Shown here piece after piece: positions 43,582 to 53,201 of a stretch of 64,000 nt of DNA. Within the stretch, counting starts at the first letter, position 1. Each line of letters opens with the position of its first letter. Made by a program: the position numbers and the translations under genes. The stretch covers positions 208,670 through 272,669 of the forward strand of contig NZ_LQQA01000004.1 in the NCBI RefSeq assembly GCF_002101965.1. Direction: 5' to 3'. Under the pieces are notes generated by a model that saw nothing but the letters and a program-made list of their open reading frames with translations, searched no databases and was not told the DNA's origin. This stretch comes from Mycolicibacterium wolinskyi. GTDB lineage: Bacteria > Actinomycetota > Actinomycetes > Mycobacteriales > Mycobacteriaceae.

Positions 43582-45217
43582 GAGTCAGCCAATGCCGACC
43601 GCAACACATCGAGCGGCAGGCCGCCCAGATCGAGTGCGGTGCTGTGGAACCGCGCAACGTCGCACCCCGCTGGAGACTCTCCTCGCGCAGTTGGTGCCAG
43701 ATTCGCTGGCCGATCGCGTACGAGGGAGCCTGCCCGGGCCAGCCGAGGTAGCGGTCGAGCTCGAACCGCAGATGCTCCTCGGTCATGGCCGAGTGCGACG
43801 TCAGGAAGTTCCATGCGCGTTCGGCGTCCCAGACCTCCCCGTCCGGTGCGGTCAGACCGCAGTGCACGCCGATGTCGATGACCACGCGCGCGGCTCGGAA
43901 CCGTTGTGCATCAAGCATTCCCATCCGGTTTCCGGCATCGTCGAGCCAGCCGAGCTCGGCCATGAGGCGTTCGGCGTACAACGCCCAGCCTTCGCCGTGA
44001 CCCGACACCCAGCAGGCCAGCCGACGCCACCGGTTGAGCTGATCCGACAGCGCCACGGCCCGGCCGATCTGCAGGTGGTGGCCCGGCACGCCCTCATGGA
44101 ACACCGTGGTGGTTTCCTGCCAGGTGTGGAACTCGTCGACGCCGGGTGGCACCGACCACCACATCCGGCCCGGTCTGCTCCAGTCCTCGGACGGCCCGGT
44201 GTAGTAGATGCCGCCGGTCTGGGTGGGCGCGATCCGGCACTCCAGCCTGCGTAGCGGTCCGACGATGTCGAAGTGTGTACCGGACAGCGACTCCACCGCT
44301 CGGTCCGACAGGTCCTGCATCCACGCCTGCAGCGCGTCGGTGCCCTTGACGATGTAGCGCGGTTCCTCGTCGAGCCGGCGCAGAGTCTCGGCGACCGTGG
44401 CGCCGGGGTACAGCTGCTGGGCGATCGTTTCTTGCTCTGCGACAACCGCATCGAGAAGTCCCAGACCCCATTCGTAGGCCTCGTCGAGGTCGACGCCCGT
44501 GCCCAGGAACGACCGTGACAACAATTGGTAGGCGTCGCGTCCGCAGGCGTCGACCTCGCGCGCGTGTGGGGCGATGTCGTCGCGCAGCACGTCTCCCAGC
44601 CGCTGGTAGGCAGCGGCGGCGGCTGTGGTGTGCCTGCGCAGTTCGCTGTGCAGCGCAGCATCGCCGGTAGGCGACTCGGCCACCATGTCGGCGAACAACT
44701 GGGCGATCTGCTGCGTTTGGGCGATGCCGCGGGTGACCTGCCGGATCGCCGGCGGGTGTCCGTTGCCGACCGTGGCACGCAGCGCACGCGCATAGCCGTC
44801 GACGCGGTCGGGCACCTTGGCGAGCCGTCGTCCGATGACGGCCCAGTCGTCGTCGGTGTTCGTGGCCATCAAGTCGAATACGTCGCGCATGGTTTGGAGC
44901 GGTGATGCGATGACGTTGAGCTCACCGACATCCAGACCGGCGTCGTGCAATTCGACGGTCACGCCAAGGCGTTCGCGCAGCGCGGCCACGGTCACCACGT
45001 CGACATCGTCGGCCGGGCGCACGGTGTCGAGTTCGCGCAGTGTGGCGCGGGCGGCATCGGCTCTCGCGGCTACGCCCTCAGGCGAGTAGTCGGTGACCTC
45101 GTCGTCGAATCCGGTGATCCCCAGTTCGGTTGCCGCGCAGGGATCCAGCTGCGCGTAGGTCTCGAGGTAGCGCTCGGCTACCGCGTCGACGGCGGTCTGG
45201 GCCCTACCCAAGGTCAT
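43578..45217 (-). pseudogene. DUF885 family metallopeptidase-like gene with frameshift near its end
   Basis: About 547 residues when repaired. From the ATG at 45217 (MTLGRAQTAVDAV), DUF885 features follow: GVPGHHLQIGRAVALSDQLN (zinc-type HxxxH region, about 380), GHGEGWALYAERLM and YLGWPGQAPSYAIGQ. After REESLQRG the continuous frame runs into 42-plus unrelated residues and overlaps the DinB gene to 43460. One frame over, DVARFHSTALDLGGLPLDVL followed by RSALADS gives the normal DUF885 end, with a stop at 43578 coupled to the DinB start. The break lies at CCCC 43665-43668 and needs one extra base to restore. It may be a sequencing error; the protein could still be active, as only about 30 terminal residues change. 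Confidence 0.75.
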
Positions 45218-46094
45218 TCGTCGCAAACGTGTCGCACTTGTTCGGGTCACCGGTCCGGTATCCCTCTGTGAACCACTTCTGCCGCTGTGCGGATGACCCG
45301 TGGGTCCAGGCTTCCGGATTCACCCGCCCCGTCGCCGCCTGTTGGATGCGGTCGTCGCCGACCGAGGACGCGGCCGACAGGGCGTCGGCGATGTCCTTGT
45401 CGCTCAGCGGTTCCAGGAACGGCACGCCGGTGCTTTCCTGCCGGGTGATCGAGGCGTAGTGCGCCCACACCCCGGCGTAGCAGTCGGCTTGCAGTTCCGT
45501 ACGCACGCCACCGCCGGTGGGACCCTGCGGGTCCTGCTGTGCGCGGCCGAGCACGCCGAGCAGATTCTGGACGTGGTGGCCGAACTCGTGGGCGACGACG
45601 TACTCCTGCGCGAGTGGCCCACCGCTGGAACCGAACTGGTCGACGAGCGTCTGGAAGAAGTCGGTGTCGAAGTACGCGGTCTGGTCGACCGGGCAGTAGA
45701 ACGGTCCCACGTCGCTGGTGGCCGGCCCGCAGCCGGTGTTGACCTGGCCGGTGAACAACCGCACATGCGGACGTTCGTAGCCCTTCAGCAGCTGCGACCA
45801 GACCCCGTCGACCGAGTTTCCGGTGGCCACCACGCGGCACTGCACGATGTTGTTGGCATCGGCGCCGGTCTTGCACTGGCTCAGGTCGAAGCCCTGGGCC
45901 TCCGCGCCGTCGGTGCTCATTTGCTGCTGCTGCGGCATGACCGTGCCGGGATCGATGCCGAGAAACATGGCGAGCACCACGATCAGCAGACCACCGATAC
46001 CGCCGCCGATCGCGATACCGCGGCCCGGACCGCGGCCGCCACCACTGCTCGAAGTGGTGCTCGTGTCGATCTGCATACCCTCGTTGAAGGTCAT
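45204..46094 (-). CDS. YpfJ-type neutral zinc metallopeptidase
   Basis: 296 residues from the ATG at 46094, with GGAG seven bases upstream; an ATG at 46112 lacks a ribosome site. A short Ser/Gly-rich N-terminus and one membrane helix (IAIGGGIGGLLIVVLAMFLG, about 28-47) anchor it with the enzyme domain outside. The zinc site is VVAHEFGHHVQNLLGV (HExxH, about 170), and the third ligand is likely in ELQADCYAGVWAHY. Corresponds to Rv2575 in the conserved gene order. Biological substrate unknown. Overlaps the DUF885 start by 14 bases. Confidence 0.88.
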   Translation of the reverse strand: MTFNEGMQIDTSTTSSSGGGRGPGRGIAIGGGIGGLLIVVLAMFLGIDPGTVMPQQQQMSTDGAEAQGFDLSQCKTGADANNIVQCRVVATGNSVDGVWSQLLKGYERPHVRLFTGQVNTGCGPATSDVGPFYCPVDQTAYFDTDFFQTLVDQFGSSGGPLAQEYVVAHEFGHHVQNLLGVLGRAQQDPQGPTGGGVRTELQADCYAGVWAHYASITRQESTGVPFLEPLSDKDIADALSAASSVGDDRIQQAATGRVNPEAWTHGSSAQRQKWFTEGYRTGDPNKCDTFATNDLG

Positions 46095-46168
46095 CGCATC
46101 GCTCCATCGCATTCGCGCCCAGGTCGTACTCGACAGCTCGGTTTAGCTTGCCACATTAGGATTCAGAC

Positions 46169-47647
46169 GTGTCCGTCGTAGCGGAACATTCGACCATCGC
46201 CCACACCTCGCTCGGGCGGCTGCGCGGCACCCTCGAGGGCGGTGTCAGCGTATGGCGAGGTGTCGACTACGCCCAGCAACCACTCGGCCGGTTGCGCTTT
46301 GTCGCGCCACAGCCCTTGACACCGTGGTCGGACGTGCGAGAAGCCGTCGACCACGGCCCTTTGCCGCCGCAGGGCCGCTCGTTCGTCGGCGGCGGCCGCG
46401 ACGATCCCAAGATCCGCGACGAGGCCTGCCTCACCGTCACGGTGTGGTCTCCCGATACGGGCGGCTCGCTTCCGGTGATGGTGTGGATCCCGGGTGGTGC
46501 CTTCGTCTACGGGGCGGGCCAGCTGCAGCTGTACAACGGCTCGCGGCTGGCGGCCAACGGCAATGTGGTGGTCGTCAACGTCACATATCGGCTGGGCGTG
46601 TTCGGCGGATTCGAACTCGGTGACCTGGGCGAGGGATTCGACGACAATCTGTGCCTGCGCGATCAGATCGCGGCCCTGCAGTGGGTGCGCGACAACATCG
46701 CGGCGTTCGGGGGCGATCCGGAGCGCGTGACGGTGTTCGGCGAATCCGCAGGCGCGACGTCGGTGTTGGCGCTGTTGGCGAGCCCGGCCGCCGACGGCCT
46801 GTTCGCCAGGGCCATCGCGCAGAGCCCGGCCCTGCCGCTGATCGCCGACCGGGAGATCCGGGCCCGGCAATCGCGCCGGTTCATGCATCTGCTCGGTGTC
46901 GGGGCCGAACAGCTCAAAGTGCTGCCGCAGCGGCAACTGCGCCGCGCGGCCGGCCAATTGCAGCTCGAAAGCGCACAGCAGACACCCACTCTCGCCTACG
47001 GACTCACGCACGGCGTCGACCTGCTGCCGCTACATCCGATCGAAGCGGCGCGGGCAGGCAAGGTGACACGCGTCCCGCTGATCATCGGCACCAACAGCCA
47101 TGAAGCGTCGATGTTCGCGTGGGGCAAGCCGCCGATGCTGCCGACCACGCCGGAACTCGTCGACGGGTACTTCCAGCGCACGGCGCCGCACGACCGAGAC
47201 CGCATCCTGTCCGCATACCCGACCTATCCTCGGCGTGCCGCGCGGGTCGCGTTCGGCTCCGACGTCATGTTCGGGGCGCCGACGTGGGCCTTCGCCGACG
47301 CCTACAGCGCGCTGGCGCCGACGAACGTGTACCGCTTCGACCACACCACCTGGACGTTGCGCGCGTTGGGGCTCGGCGCGACCCACGGCAGTGAGATCGT
47401 CCATATCCAGCACAGCTATTCGTCGTACCTGGGTCGCAAGATCCATCCGCTCGGCAGGCGCGTCCAGCCTTCGGTCGGCAGGCGCATGCAGCGCACGTGG
47501 CTCGATTTCGCGACCGACGATCTCGGCCCGGAATGGCCGCGCTACGACTCCGACCGGCGCCGCACCCGGGTGATTCGATCGACCCGCGACGAGACCGTCG
47601 AGGACCCCGATGCCGTCCGCCGCGCGGCATGGGAGGGCATCTACTGA
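46169..47647 (+). CDS. Type B carboxylesterase
   Basis: 492-residue serine esterase. The nucleophile motif is FGESAGATSVLALL (Ser about 193), the oxyanion hole VMVWIPGGAFVYGAG (about 104-118), and acid and histidine are expected in SHEAS.FAWG (near 311) and LGATHGSEIVHIQ (His near 405). GTG start with AGGA seven bases upstream. No signal peptide, so probably cytoplasmic. It converges with the SRPBCC gene; the two stops overlap by seven bases. Family substrate range is broad: short esters, p-nitrobenzyl or carbamate esters. Confidence 0.88.
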   Translation: MSVVAEHSTIAHTSLGRLRGTLEGGVSVWRGVDYAQQPLGRLRFVAPQPLTPWSDVREAVDHGPLPPQGRSFVGGGRDDPKIRDEACLTVTVWSPDTGGSLPVMVWIPGGAFVYGAGQLQLYNGSRLAANGNVVVVNVTYRLGVFGGFELGDLGEGFDDNLCLRDQIAALQWVRDNIAAFGGDPERVTVFGESAGATSVLALLASPAADGLFARAIAQSPALPLIADREIRARQSRRFMHLLGVGAEQLKVLPQRQLRRAAGQLQLESAQQTPTLAYGLTHGVDLLPLHPIEAARAGKVTRVPLIIGTNSHEASMFAWGKPPMLPTTPELVDGYFQRTAPHDRDRILSAYPTYPRRAARVAFGSDVMFGAPTWAFADAYSALAPTNVYRFDHTTWTLRALGLGATHGSEIVHIQHSYSSYLGRKIHPLGRRVQPSVGRRMQRTWLDFATDDLGPEWPRYDSDRRRTRVIRSTRDETVEDPDAVRRAAWEGIY

Positions 47648-48153
47648 GGGCGCGTCGCGTACCGCTTGTCGGTGTAGCGGCGCAGGTTCTGCAAGAAGCG
47701 CTGGAACAGCCACGCCATGATCGGTTTGCCCAGCGTCATGCCCACGCGCCCGGCGAGCCCGCTCGGTTTCATCGCCATCACCCAGGTCAGGTGGCAACCT
47801 TGGCCCGTCGGGACGACGCGGTAGTCCTCCGCGAAAGCCGAGATCGCGTTGGACGTGCTGGTGTTGAACCGGAATGCCATGTGGGAGAACGGTTCCCACG
47901 CCAGGAACTCCTCGTCGCCGACGATGTTGCCGCGCATCGTGACGGTGCGGGTGGTCCCGATTCCGCGGGGTTCGGGGCTCGTCCACTCCACGTTGGTGAT
48001 GACGGTCGCCCAGTGCGGCCATGAGGTCTCGTCGGCGAGCACCTCGAACAACTCCTCTGGGGTGATCGCGAGCTCTACGGTGCTGACGAAGCGAAACGGC
48101 GCTCGGTCGATGAAGTCGAGTTCGACGCGTTCGCACTGGTAGGTCCGTGCCAT
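47641..48153 (-). CDS. SRPBCC-family protein
   Basis: 170 residues of the START/Bet v1-like fold (polyketide cyclase/dehydrase group): VSTVELAITPEELFEVLADE (about 23-42), SWPHWATVITNVEWTSPEPR and a C-terminal long helix (GKPIMAWLFQRFLQNLRRYT). Such proteins bind hydrophobic ligands in a deep cavity. Corresponds to the Rv2574 position. Function not established. Gene ends inside the convergent esterase stop region. Confidence 0.78.
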   Translation of the reverse strand: MARTYQCERVELDFIDRAPFRFVSTVELAITPEELFEVLADETSWPHWATVITNVEWTSPEPRGIGTTRTVTMRGNIVGDEEFLAWEPFSHMAFRFNTSTSNAISAFAEDYRVVPTGQGCHLTWVMAMKPSGLAGRVGMTLGKPIMAWLFQRFLQNLRRYTDKRYATRPQ

Positions 48154-48191
48154 GACTAGACACCTTAGGGCAGGGTGTCTAGTGGCGTGGC

Positions 48192-49079
48192 CTATCCCGG
48201 TCCATCACTGGCCGCGGCCAGCAGCGGCACCACCACGTCACTGACCGGCGTCGGCAGGCCGTAGACGGCCGCCTTACGGGCGATGACCCCGTTGCGGATG
48301 TCCCACTCCAACGGCCGGCCCGCCTCGCGGTCGGTCAGCATCGACGTCGTGACATCAGCGGGCCCGGAGCTCAGCATCGTGAGGATCTCGTCGGGCACGC
48401 CGTCGCCGAGCGCGGCGCCGTCCGCCCGCGCCACCGCCAGGCACTCGTCCAGATAGCGACGCGCCAACGCGGCCACGTCGTCGCGGCGGAACATGCCCGC
48501 GCGCCGCCCTGTCAGCACCATGAACCCGACGACCGCGTTGACCAGGAGCTTGTGCCAGGCAGCCGTGCTGAAGTCGCCGTCGAGCTCGACCGTGATGTCG
48601 GTACTGCGCAATGTCTGGGCGATGACAGTGGCCGAGGCGGTGTCGGGCAGCACGAGGCGCGTCGCGGTGCGCACCCATATCCAGCCGTCGGGCCGAGTCT
48701 CCGACGAAACCCATACCGCGGCCGGGACGACCTGCGATCCGGGGCAGAACCGGCCTACCCGCTCCACCTGCTCGACGCCGTTCTGCAGCGCGCACACCAC
48801 AGTGTTCTCGCCGCACAGCCGCGCCAGCCAGGCGCCCGCCTGTTCGTTCTGGGTGTCCTTCACCGCCAGGAACACCACGTCGACCGGACCGGCGACGCCT
48901 GCCGGTTCGGTGTGGACCGGGCCCGGTATGACGATCGGATCGCGACCGTCGGGTCGCACCTCGACACGGTCGCGCGGGGTGCGACCGCACAGCAGTACCG
49001 GTCGGCCCGCGGCGTGGAGGAACGCCGCGACAGTGGATCCGATGGCGCCGGGGCCGATGACGGCGATTGGGGAGTTCAC
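48192..49079 (-). CDS. Ketopantoate reductase-like (PanE/ApbA) dehydrogenase
   Basis: 295 residues from the GTG at 49079. NADPH-binding IAVIGPGAIGSTVAAFLHAA (about 5-24), VVFLAVKDTQ, VVCALQNGVEQVERVG (about 92-107) and the C-terminal helical domain with the lysine in WHKLLVNAVVGF (about 170) follow ketopantoate reductase. In pantothenate synthesis it would reduce 2-dehydropantoate to pantoate, but many family members serve other 2-keto acids. Position matches Rv2573. Divergent from aspS. Confidence 0.82.
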   Translation of the reverse strand: MNSPIAVIGPGAIGSTVAAFLHAAGRPVLLCGRTPRDRVEVRPDGRDPIVIPGPVHTEPAGVAGPVDVVFLAVKDTQNEQAGAWLARLCGENTVVCALQNGVEQVERVGRFCPGSQVVPAAVWVSSETRPDGWIWVRTATRLVLPDTASATVIAQTLRSTDITVELDGDFSTAAWHKLLVNAVVGFMVLTGRRAGMFRRDDVAALARRYLDECLAVARADGAALGDGVPDEILTMLSSGPADVTTSMLTDREAGRPLEWDIRNGVIARKAAVYGLPTPVSDVVVPLLAAASDGPG

Positions 49080-49156
49080 TATCGCCAAACTAGTGGTGAT
49101 CAGGTCCCCACTACACTGTGGCAGTTATCCCTCAAGTTCATTCACAAGGAGTTTTC

Positions 49157-50932
49157 GTGCTGCGCAGTCACGCCGCTGGTTCATTGCGGCCCACGGATGC
49201 GGGTCAGAAGGTGACGTTGGCGGGCTGGGTGGCGCGTCGCCGTGACCATGGCGGCGTGATCTTCATCGACCTGCGCGACGCTTCGGGCGTGTCGCAGGTG
49301 GTGTTCCGGGAAGGCGCTGTGCTCGAAGCCGCGCACCGGCTGCGCGCCGAGTTCTGCGTCGCCGTCGAGGGCATTGTCGAGGTCCGGCCGGAGGGCAACG
49401 AGAACCCCGAGATCGCCACCGGGCAGATCGAGGTGAACGCGACATCGCTGACGGTGTTGGGGGAGAGTGCGCCGCTGCCGTTCCAGCTCGACGAGAGCGC
49501 GGGCGAGGAAGCGCGGCTGAAGTACCGCTATCTCGACCTTCGCCGCGAGGGGCCGGGCAACGCAATCCGCTTGCGGTCCAAGGTGAATGCCGCCGCGCGG
49601 GCGGTGCTGGCCGAACACGACTTCGTCGAGATCGAGACGCCGACGCTGACCCGCTCGACCCCGGAGGGCGCCCGCGACTTCCTGGTGCCGGCCCGGTTGC
49701 AGCCCGGCTCGTTCTACGCGCTGCCGCAGAGCCCGCAGCTCTTCAAGCAGCTGCTCATGGTCGCCGGCATGGAGCGCTATTACCAGATCGCGCGTTGTTA
49801 CCGGGACGAGGATTTCCGCGCCGACCGCCAGCCCGAGTTCACCCAGCTCGACATGGAGATGAGCTTCGTCGATGCCGACGACGTCATCGCGGTGTCTGAG
49901 CAGGTGCTCAAGGCACTGTGGGCGCTGATCGGTTACGATCTTCCGCTCCCGCTGCCGCGGATCAGCTATGCCGAAGCCATGCGGCGGTTCGGTTCCGACA
50001 AGCCCGACCTGCGGTTCGGTGTCGAACTGGTCGAGTGCACCGAGTACTTCAAGGACACCACGTTCCGGGTGTTCCAAGCGCCGTACGTGGGTGCGGTCGT
50101 CATGGCGGGCGGCGCCTCGCAGCCGCGGCGCACGCTCGACGGCTGGCAGGAATTCGCCAAGCAGCGCGGTCACAAGGGGCTGGCCTATGTGTTGGTGGGC
50201 GAGGACGGCACGCTCGGCGGCCCGGTGGCCAAGAACCTCACCGATGCTGAGCGGGACGGTCTGGCCGCACATGTCGGCGCGAATCCCGGTGACTGCATCT
50301 TCTTCTCGGCAGGCCCGGTCAAGACCGCGCGGGCGCTGCTGGGCGCAACGCGCATCGAGATCGCCAAGCGCCTCGATCTGATTGATCCGAATGCGTGGGC
50401 CTTCACCTGGGTGGTGGACTGGCCGTTGTTCGAGGCCACCGACGAGGCGACCGCGTCCGGCGACATCGCCGTTGGCTCGGGTGCCTGGACGGCCGTGCAC
50501 CACGCGTTCACCTCACCCAAGCCCGAATCGGTGGCGACATTCGACACCGATCCCGGTGCCGCGCTGGCCGACGCCTACGACATCGTGTGCAACGGCAACG
50601 AGATCGGCGGCGGGTCGATCCGTATCCACCGCCGCGACGTCCAGGAGCGGGTGTTCGCGATGATGGGTATCGACCACGACGAAGCCCAGAAGCAGTTCGG
50701 ATTCCTGTTGGACGCCTTCGCATTCGGCGCACCGCCGCACGGGGGTATCGCGTTCGGCTGGGACCGCATCACCGCGCTGCTGGCCGGCATGGACTCGATC
50801 CGTGAGGTCATCGCCTTCCCGAAGTCCGGCGGTGGCGTCGATCCGCTGACCGACGCGCCCGCGCCGATCACCGCGCAGCAGCGTAAGGAATCGGGAATAG
50901 ATGCCAAGCCCGAGAAGCTGGACAAGGCGTGA
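49157..50932 (+). CDS. aspS: Aspartyl-tRNA synthetase (probably non-discriminating)
   Basis: 591-residue class II synthetase. The GTG at 49157 ([10 protein letters not shown]) has AAGGA six bases upstream. N-terminal OB-fold tRNA domain ([20 protein letters not shown]), motif 2 [20 protein letters not shown], the bacterial insertion (GAD) domain at about 300-420 and motif 3 [15 protein letters not shown]. Actinobacteria commonly rely on tRNA-dependent amidation, so it may also charge tRNA-Asn; this is inference. Its stop overlaps the next GTG. Confidence 0.96.
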   Translation: MLRSHAAGSLRPTDAGQKVTLAGWVARRRDHGGVIFIDLRDASGVSQVVFREGAVLEAAHRLRAEFCVAVEGIVEVRPEGNENPEIATGQIEVNATSLTVLGESAPLPFQLDESAGEEARLKYRYLDLRREGPGNAIRLRSKVNAAARAVLAEHDFVEIETPTLTRSTPEGARDFLVPARLQPGSFYALPQSPQLFKQLLMVAGMERYYQIARCYRDEDFRADRQPEFTQLDMEMSFVDADDVIAVSEQVLKALWALIGYDLPLPLPRISYAEAMRRFGSDKPDLRFGVELVECTEYFKDTTFRVFQAPYVGAVVMAGGASQPRRTLDGWQEFAKQRGHKGLAYVLVGEDGTLGGPVAKNLTDAERDGLAAHVGANPGDCIFFSAGPVKTARALLGATRIEIAKRLDLIDPNAWAFTWVVDWPLFEATDEATASGDIAVGSGAWTAVHHAFTSPKPESVATFDTDPGAALADAYDIVCNGNEIGGGSIRIHRRDVQERVFAMMGIDHDEAQKQFGFLLDAFAFGAPPHGGIAFGWDRITALLAGMDSIREVIAFPKSGGGVDPLTDAPAPITAQQRKESGIDAKPEKLDKA

Positions 50933-51375
50933 CGGAGTACGACAGGGAGAAGTTCTACACGGACCGGGCCGCGCTCGACGAGCTCAACCGCGGCATCGTC
51001 GAGCAGTTCCGCGCCAACGGCGGGAAGGTCGCGGGTTTCGGGGTCACGGACCTGCTTCTGCTGCACACCACCGGCGCGAAGTCGGGTGAGCCGAGGCTGT
51101 CACCATTGGCCTACCTGAACGTCGACGGCAAGATGCTGATCGTCGGGTCCTATGCCGGTGCGCCGAAAAACCCGGCGTGGGTGCACAACCTGCGGGCCGA
51201 CCCGAAGGCGCGCATCGAGGTCGGCACGGAGTCCTACGACGTGACCGCTCGCGAACTGCCGCCGGATGAGCGCGATGCCACCTACCCGAAGATCGTCGAA
51301 CTCGCTCCGGTGTTCGCCGACTACCAGAAGAACACCACCCGGCCCATACCGCTGTTCGAGCTGATCCGGGAATAG
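50929..51375 (+). CDS. Deazaflavin (F420)-dependent nitroreductase-like protein
   Basis: 148 residues of the Ddn-like (DUF385) split-barrel family: [20 protein letters not shown] (about 44-63), [35 protein letters not shown], which form the F420-binding region. GTG overlapping the aspS stop. Related to the M. tuberculosis nitroimidazole activator Ddn; natural role thought to be quinone reduction. It has a near copy immediately downstream. Confidence 0.86.
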   Translation: MTEYDREKFYTDRAALDELNRGIVEQFRANGGKVAGFGVTDLLLLHTTGAKSGEPRLSPLAYLNVDGKMLIVGSYAGAPKNPAWVHNLRADPKARIEVGTESYDVTARELPPDERDATYPKIVELAPVFADYQKNTTRPIPLFELIRE

Positions 51376-51403
51376 CGGACGACGCCGCACTGCTTGTCGG
51401 TGT

Positions 51404-51853
51404 GTGACTGAATTCAACTCAGACGAACTGCTGAACAACCGGGCGGCGCTCGACGACGTGAACCGCAATGTCGTCGAGGAGTTCCGGGCGAACGGCGGCA
51501 AGGTCGGCGGCCCGTTCGAGGGCGTCGACATCCTGTTGCTGCACAACACCGGCGCCAAGTCCGGGCAGCGACGAGTGAGTCCGCTGGCGTCGTTCACCGT
51601 CGACGGCCGCCTGCTGATCGTGGGGTCGTACGGTGGGGCGCCGAAAGACCCGGCCTGGGTGCACAACCTGCGGGCCAATCCGGATGTCCACGTCGAGATC
51701 GGTACCGATGCCTACGACGCCACGGCTCACGAGCTGTCCCGCGATGAGCGGGATGTGCTGTATGACAAGGTTGTCGCCGCGGCTCCCGCGTTCGGGGAGT
51801 ACCAGGCCAAGACCGACCGCGTCATCCCGCTCTTCGAGCTGATACGGGTTTAG
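51404..51853 (+). CDS. Second Ddn-like F420-dependent protein
   Basis: 149 residues, tandem paralogue of the preceding gene: [58 protein letters not shown] start 28 bases after the first gene. Divergence is concentrated at the N-terminus and around the YDATAHELSRDERDV segment, so substrate specificity probably differs. Followed by a strong hairpin. Confidence 0.86.
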   Translation: MTEFNSDELLNNRAALDDVNRNVVEEFRANGGKVGGPFEGVDILLLHNTGAKSGQRRVSPLASFTVDGRLLIVGSYGGAPKDPAWVHNLRANPDVHVEIGTDAYDATAHELSRDERDVLYDKVVAAAPAFGEYQAKTDRVIPLFELIRV

Positions 51854-51861
51854 CGCCGAGT

Positions 51862-51908
51862 GTTGGCTTGTGTGCGAGATTTCGCGGGAATGTCGCACAC
51901 AAGCCAAC
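51862..51908. terminator. 16-pair hairpin between convergent Ddn-like and thiolase genes
   Basis: GTTGGCTTGTGTGCGA (51862-51877) and TCGCACACAAGCCAAC (51893-51908) are perfect complements around a 15-base loop. It lies between two stop codons and probably ends transcription from both sides. Confidence 0.75.
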
Positions 51909-51921
51909 GTTCGAGGGGTGG

Positions 51922-53106
51922 TTACAGCCGCTCGATGATCGTGGCGTTGGCCATGCCGCCGCCTTCACACATCGTCTGCAGGCCGTAGCGGGCACCACGC
52001 TGCTCAAGCGCGTTGACCAATGTGGTGGTGATGCGTGCGCCGCTGGCGCCCAACGGGTGCCCGATCGCGATCGCCCCGCCGTTGACGTTGGTCTTGGCGA
52101 GATCGGCTCCGGTGTCGGCCGCCCACGCCAGAACCACGGGCGCGAACGCCTCGTTGACCTCGAACAGGTCGATGTCTGACAACGTCAAACCGGCACGGGC
52201 AAGGACCTTTTCGGTGGCCGGGATGACACCGGTCAGCATGTAGAGCGGGTCCGAGCCCACGACGGTCGTGGTGTGTATCCGCGCGAGCGGCCGCAGCCCG
52301 AGGCGTTTGGCGGTCTCGCCGCTCGTGATCATCACCGCCGCGCTGCCGTCGGACAACGGTGACGAGTTGCCCGGCGTGATCTCCCAGTTGATCTGCGGGA
52401 AGCGGGCGGCGTAGGCCTCGCTGTAGAACGCAGGTTTCAACCCGGCCAGGGTCTCGACCGACGTGCCCGGCCGGATGATCTCGTCGGTGGTGAGGCCGGC
52501 GATCGGCGCGAGCTCTGCCTCGAACAGCCCGTCCTTGGTCGCGCGGGCGGCCTTCTCGTGGCTGGCCGCCGAGAACTCGTCGAGCTGGGTGTGCGACAGT
52601 TTCCACTTGGCGGCGATCAGCTCGGCGCTGATTCCTTGCGGGACAAGGCCATCCGGGTAACGTGCGGCCATGTCGAGGCCGAACGGATCGCTGCCGGGCA
52701 GCACCGAGGTGCCCATCGGTACGCGAGACATGGATTCCACGCCCGCCGCGATCACGATGTCGTAGGCGCCCGCCAGCACGCCCTGTGCGGCGAAGCTGAT
52801 CGCCTGCTGGCTGCTGCCGCACTGGCGGTCCACGGTCGTACCCGGGACCGTCTCGGGAAAGCCCGCACCGAGCAGGGCGTTGCGCGCGATGTTGACCGCC
52901 TGGTCGCCCACCTGGGTCACGGCGCCTGCGATGACGTCGTCGACGTGGACGGGATCGACGCCGGTGCGCGCGATCAGCTCCCGCAGGCTGTGCGCGAGGA
53001 GGTCGGCCGGCAGCACGCCGTGCAGTGCGCCGTTCGCCTTGCCTTTGCCGATGGGCGTGCGGACCGCGCCAACGATGACTGCGTCTCGGCCTGCGTATCC
53101 GGTCAT
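51922..53106 (-). CDS. Acetyl-CoA acetyltransferase (thiolase)
   Basis: 394-residue thiolase that cleaves 3-ketoacyl-CoA or condenses acetyl-CoA. Active residues: Cys in VDRQCGSSQQAI (about 90), His in GGAIAIGHPLGASGARITTT (about 348) and Cys in MCEGGGMANATIIERL (about 379). The length and AVRTPIGKGKANG start match FadA/AtoB types of mycobacteria. Divergent from an HxlR regulator that probably controls it. Confidence 0.92.
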   Translation of the reverse strand: MTGYAGRDAVIVGAVRTPIGKGKANGALHGVLPADLLAHSLRELIARTGVDPVHVDDVIAGAVTQVGDQAVNIARNALLGAGFPETVPGTTVDRQCGSSQQAISFAAQGVLAGAYDIVIAAGVESMSRVPMGTSVLPGSDPFGLDMAARYPDGLVPQGISAELIAAKWKLSHTQLDEFSAASHEKAARATKDGLFEAELAPIAGLTTDEIIRPGTSVETLAGLKPAFYSEAYAARFPQINWEITPGNSSPLSDGSAAVMITSGETAKRLGLRPLARIHTTTVVGSDPLYMLTGVIPATEKVLARAGLTLSDIDLFEVNEAFAPVVLAWAADTGADLAKTNVNGGAIAIGHPLGASGARITTTLVNALEQRGARYGLQTMCEGGGMANATIIERL

Positions 53107-53145
53107 CTCTGCCTCCTGATGCTCAACGCTGAGTATTCTGATGTG

Positions 53146-53168
53146 TACCCAGATATACCACCTGGGTA
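53146..53168. promoter_or_regulatory. Candidate HxlR operator between thiolase and regulator
   Basis: TACCCAG (53146-53152), nine bases, CTGGGTA (53162-53168): a perfect seven-base inverted repeat midway between the divergent starts. The internal TATACCA could be part of a promoter. Placement fits autoregulation plus control of the thiolase gene. Confidence 0.6.
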
Positions 53169-53201
53169 TAGTTAGAACAACTCAGGGATGAGGTTGATTC
53201 C

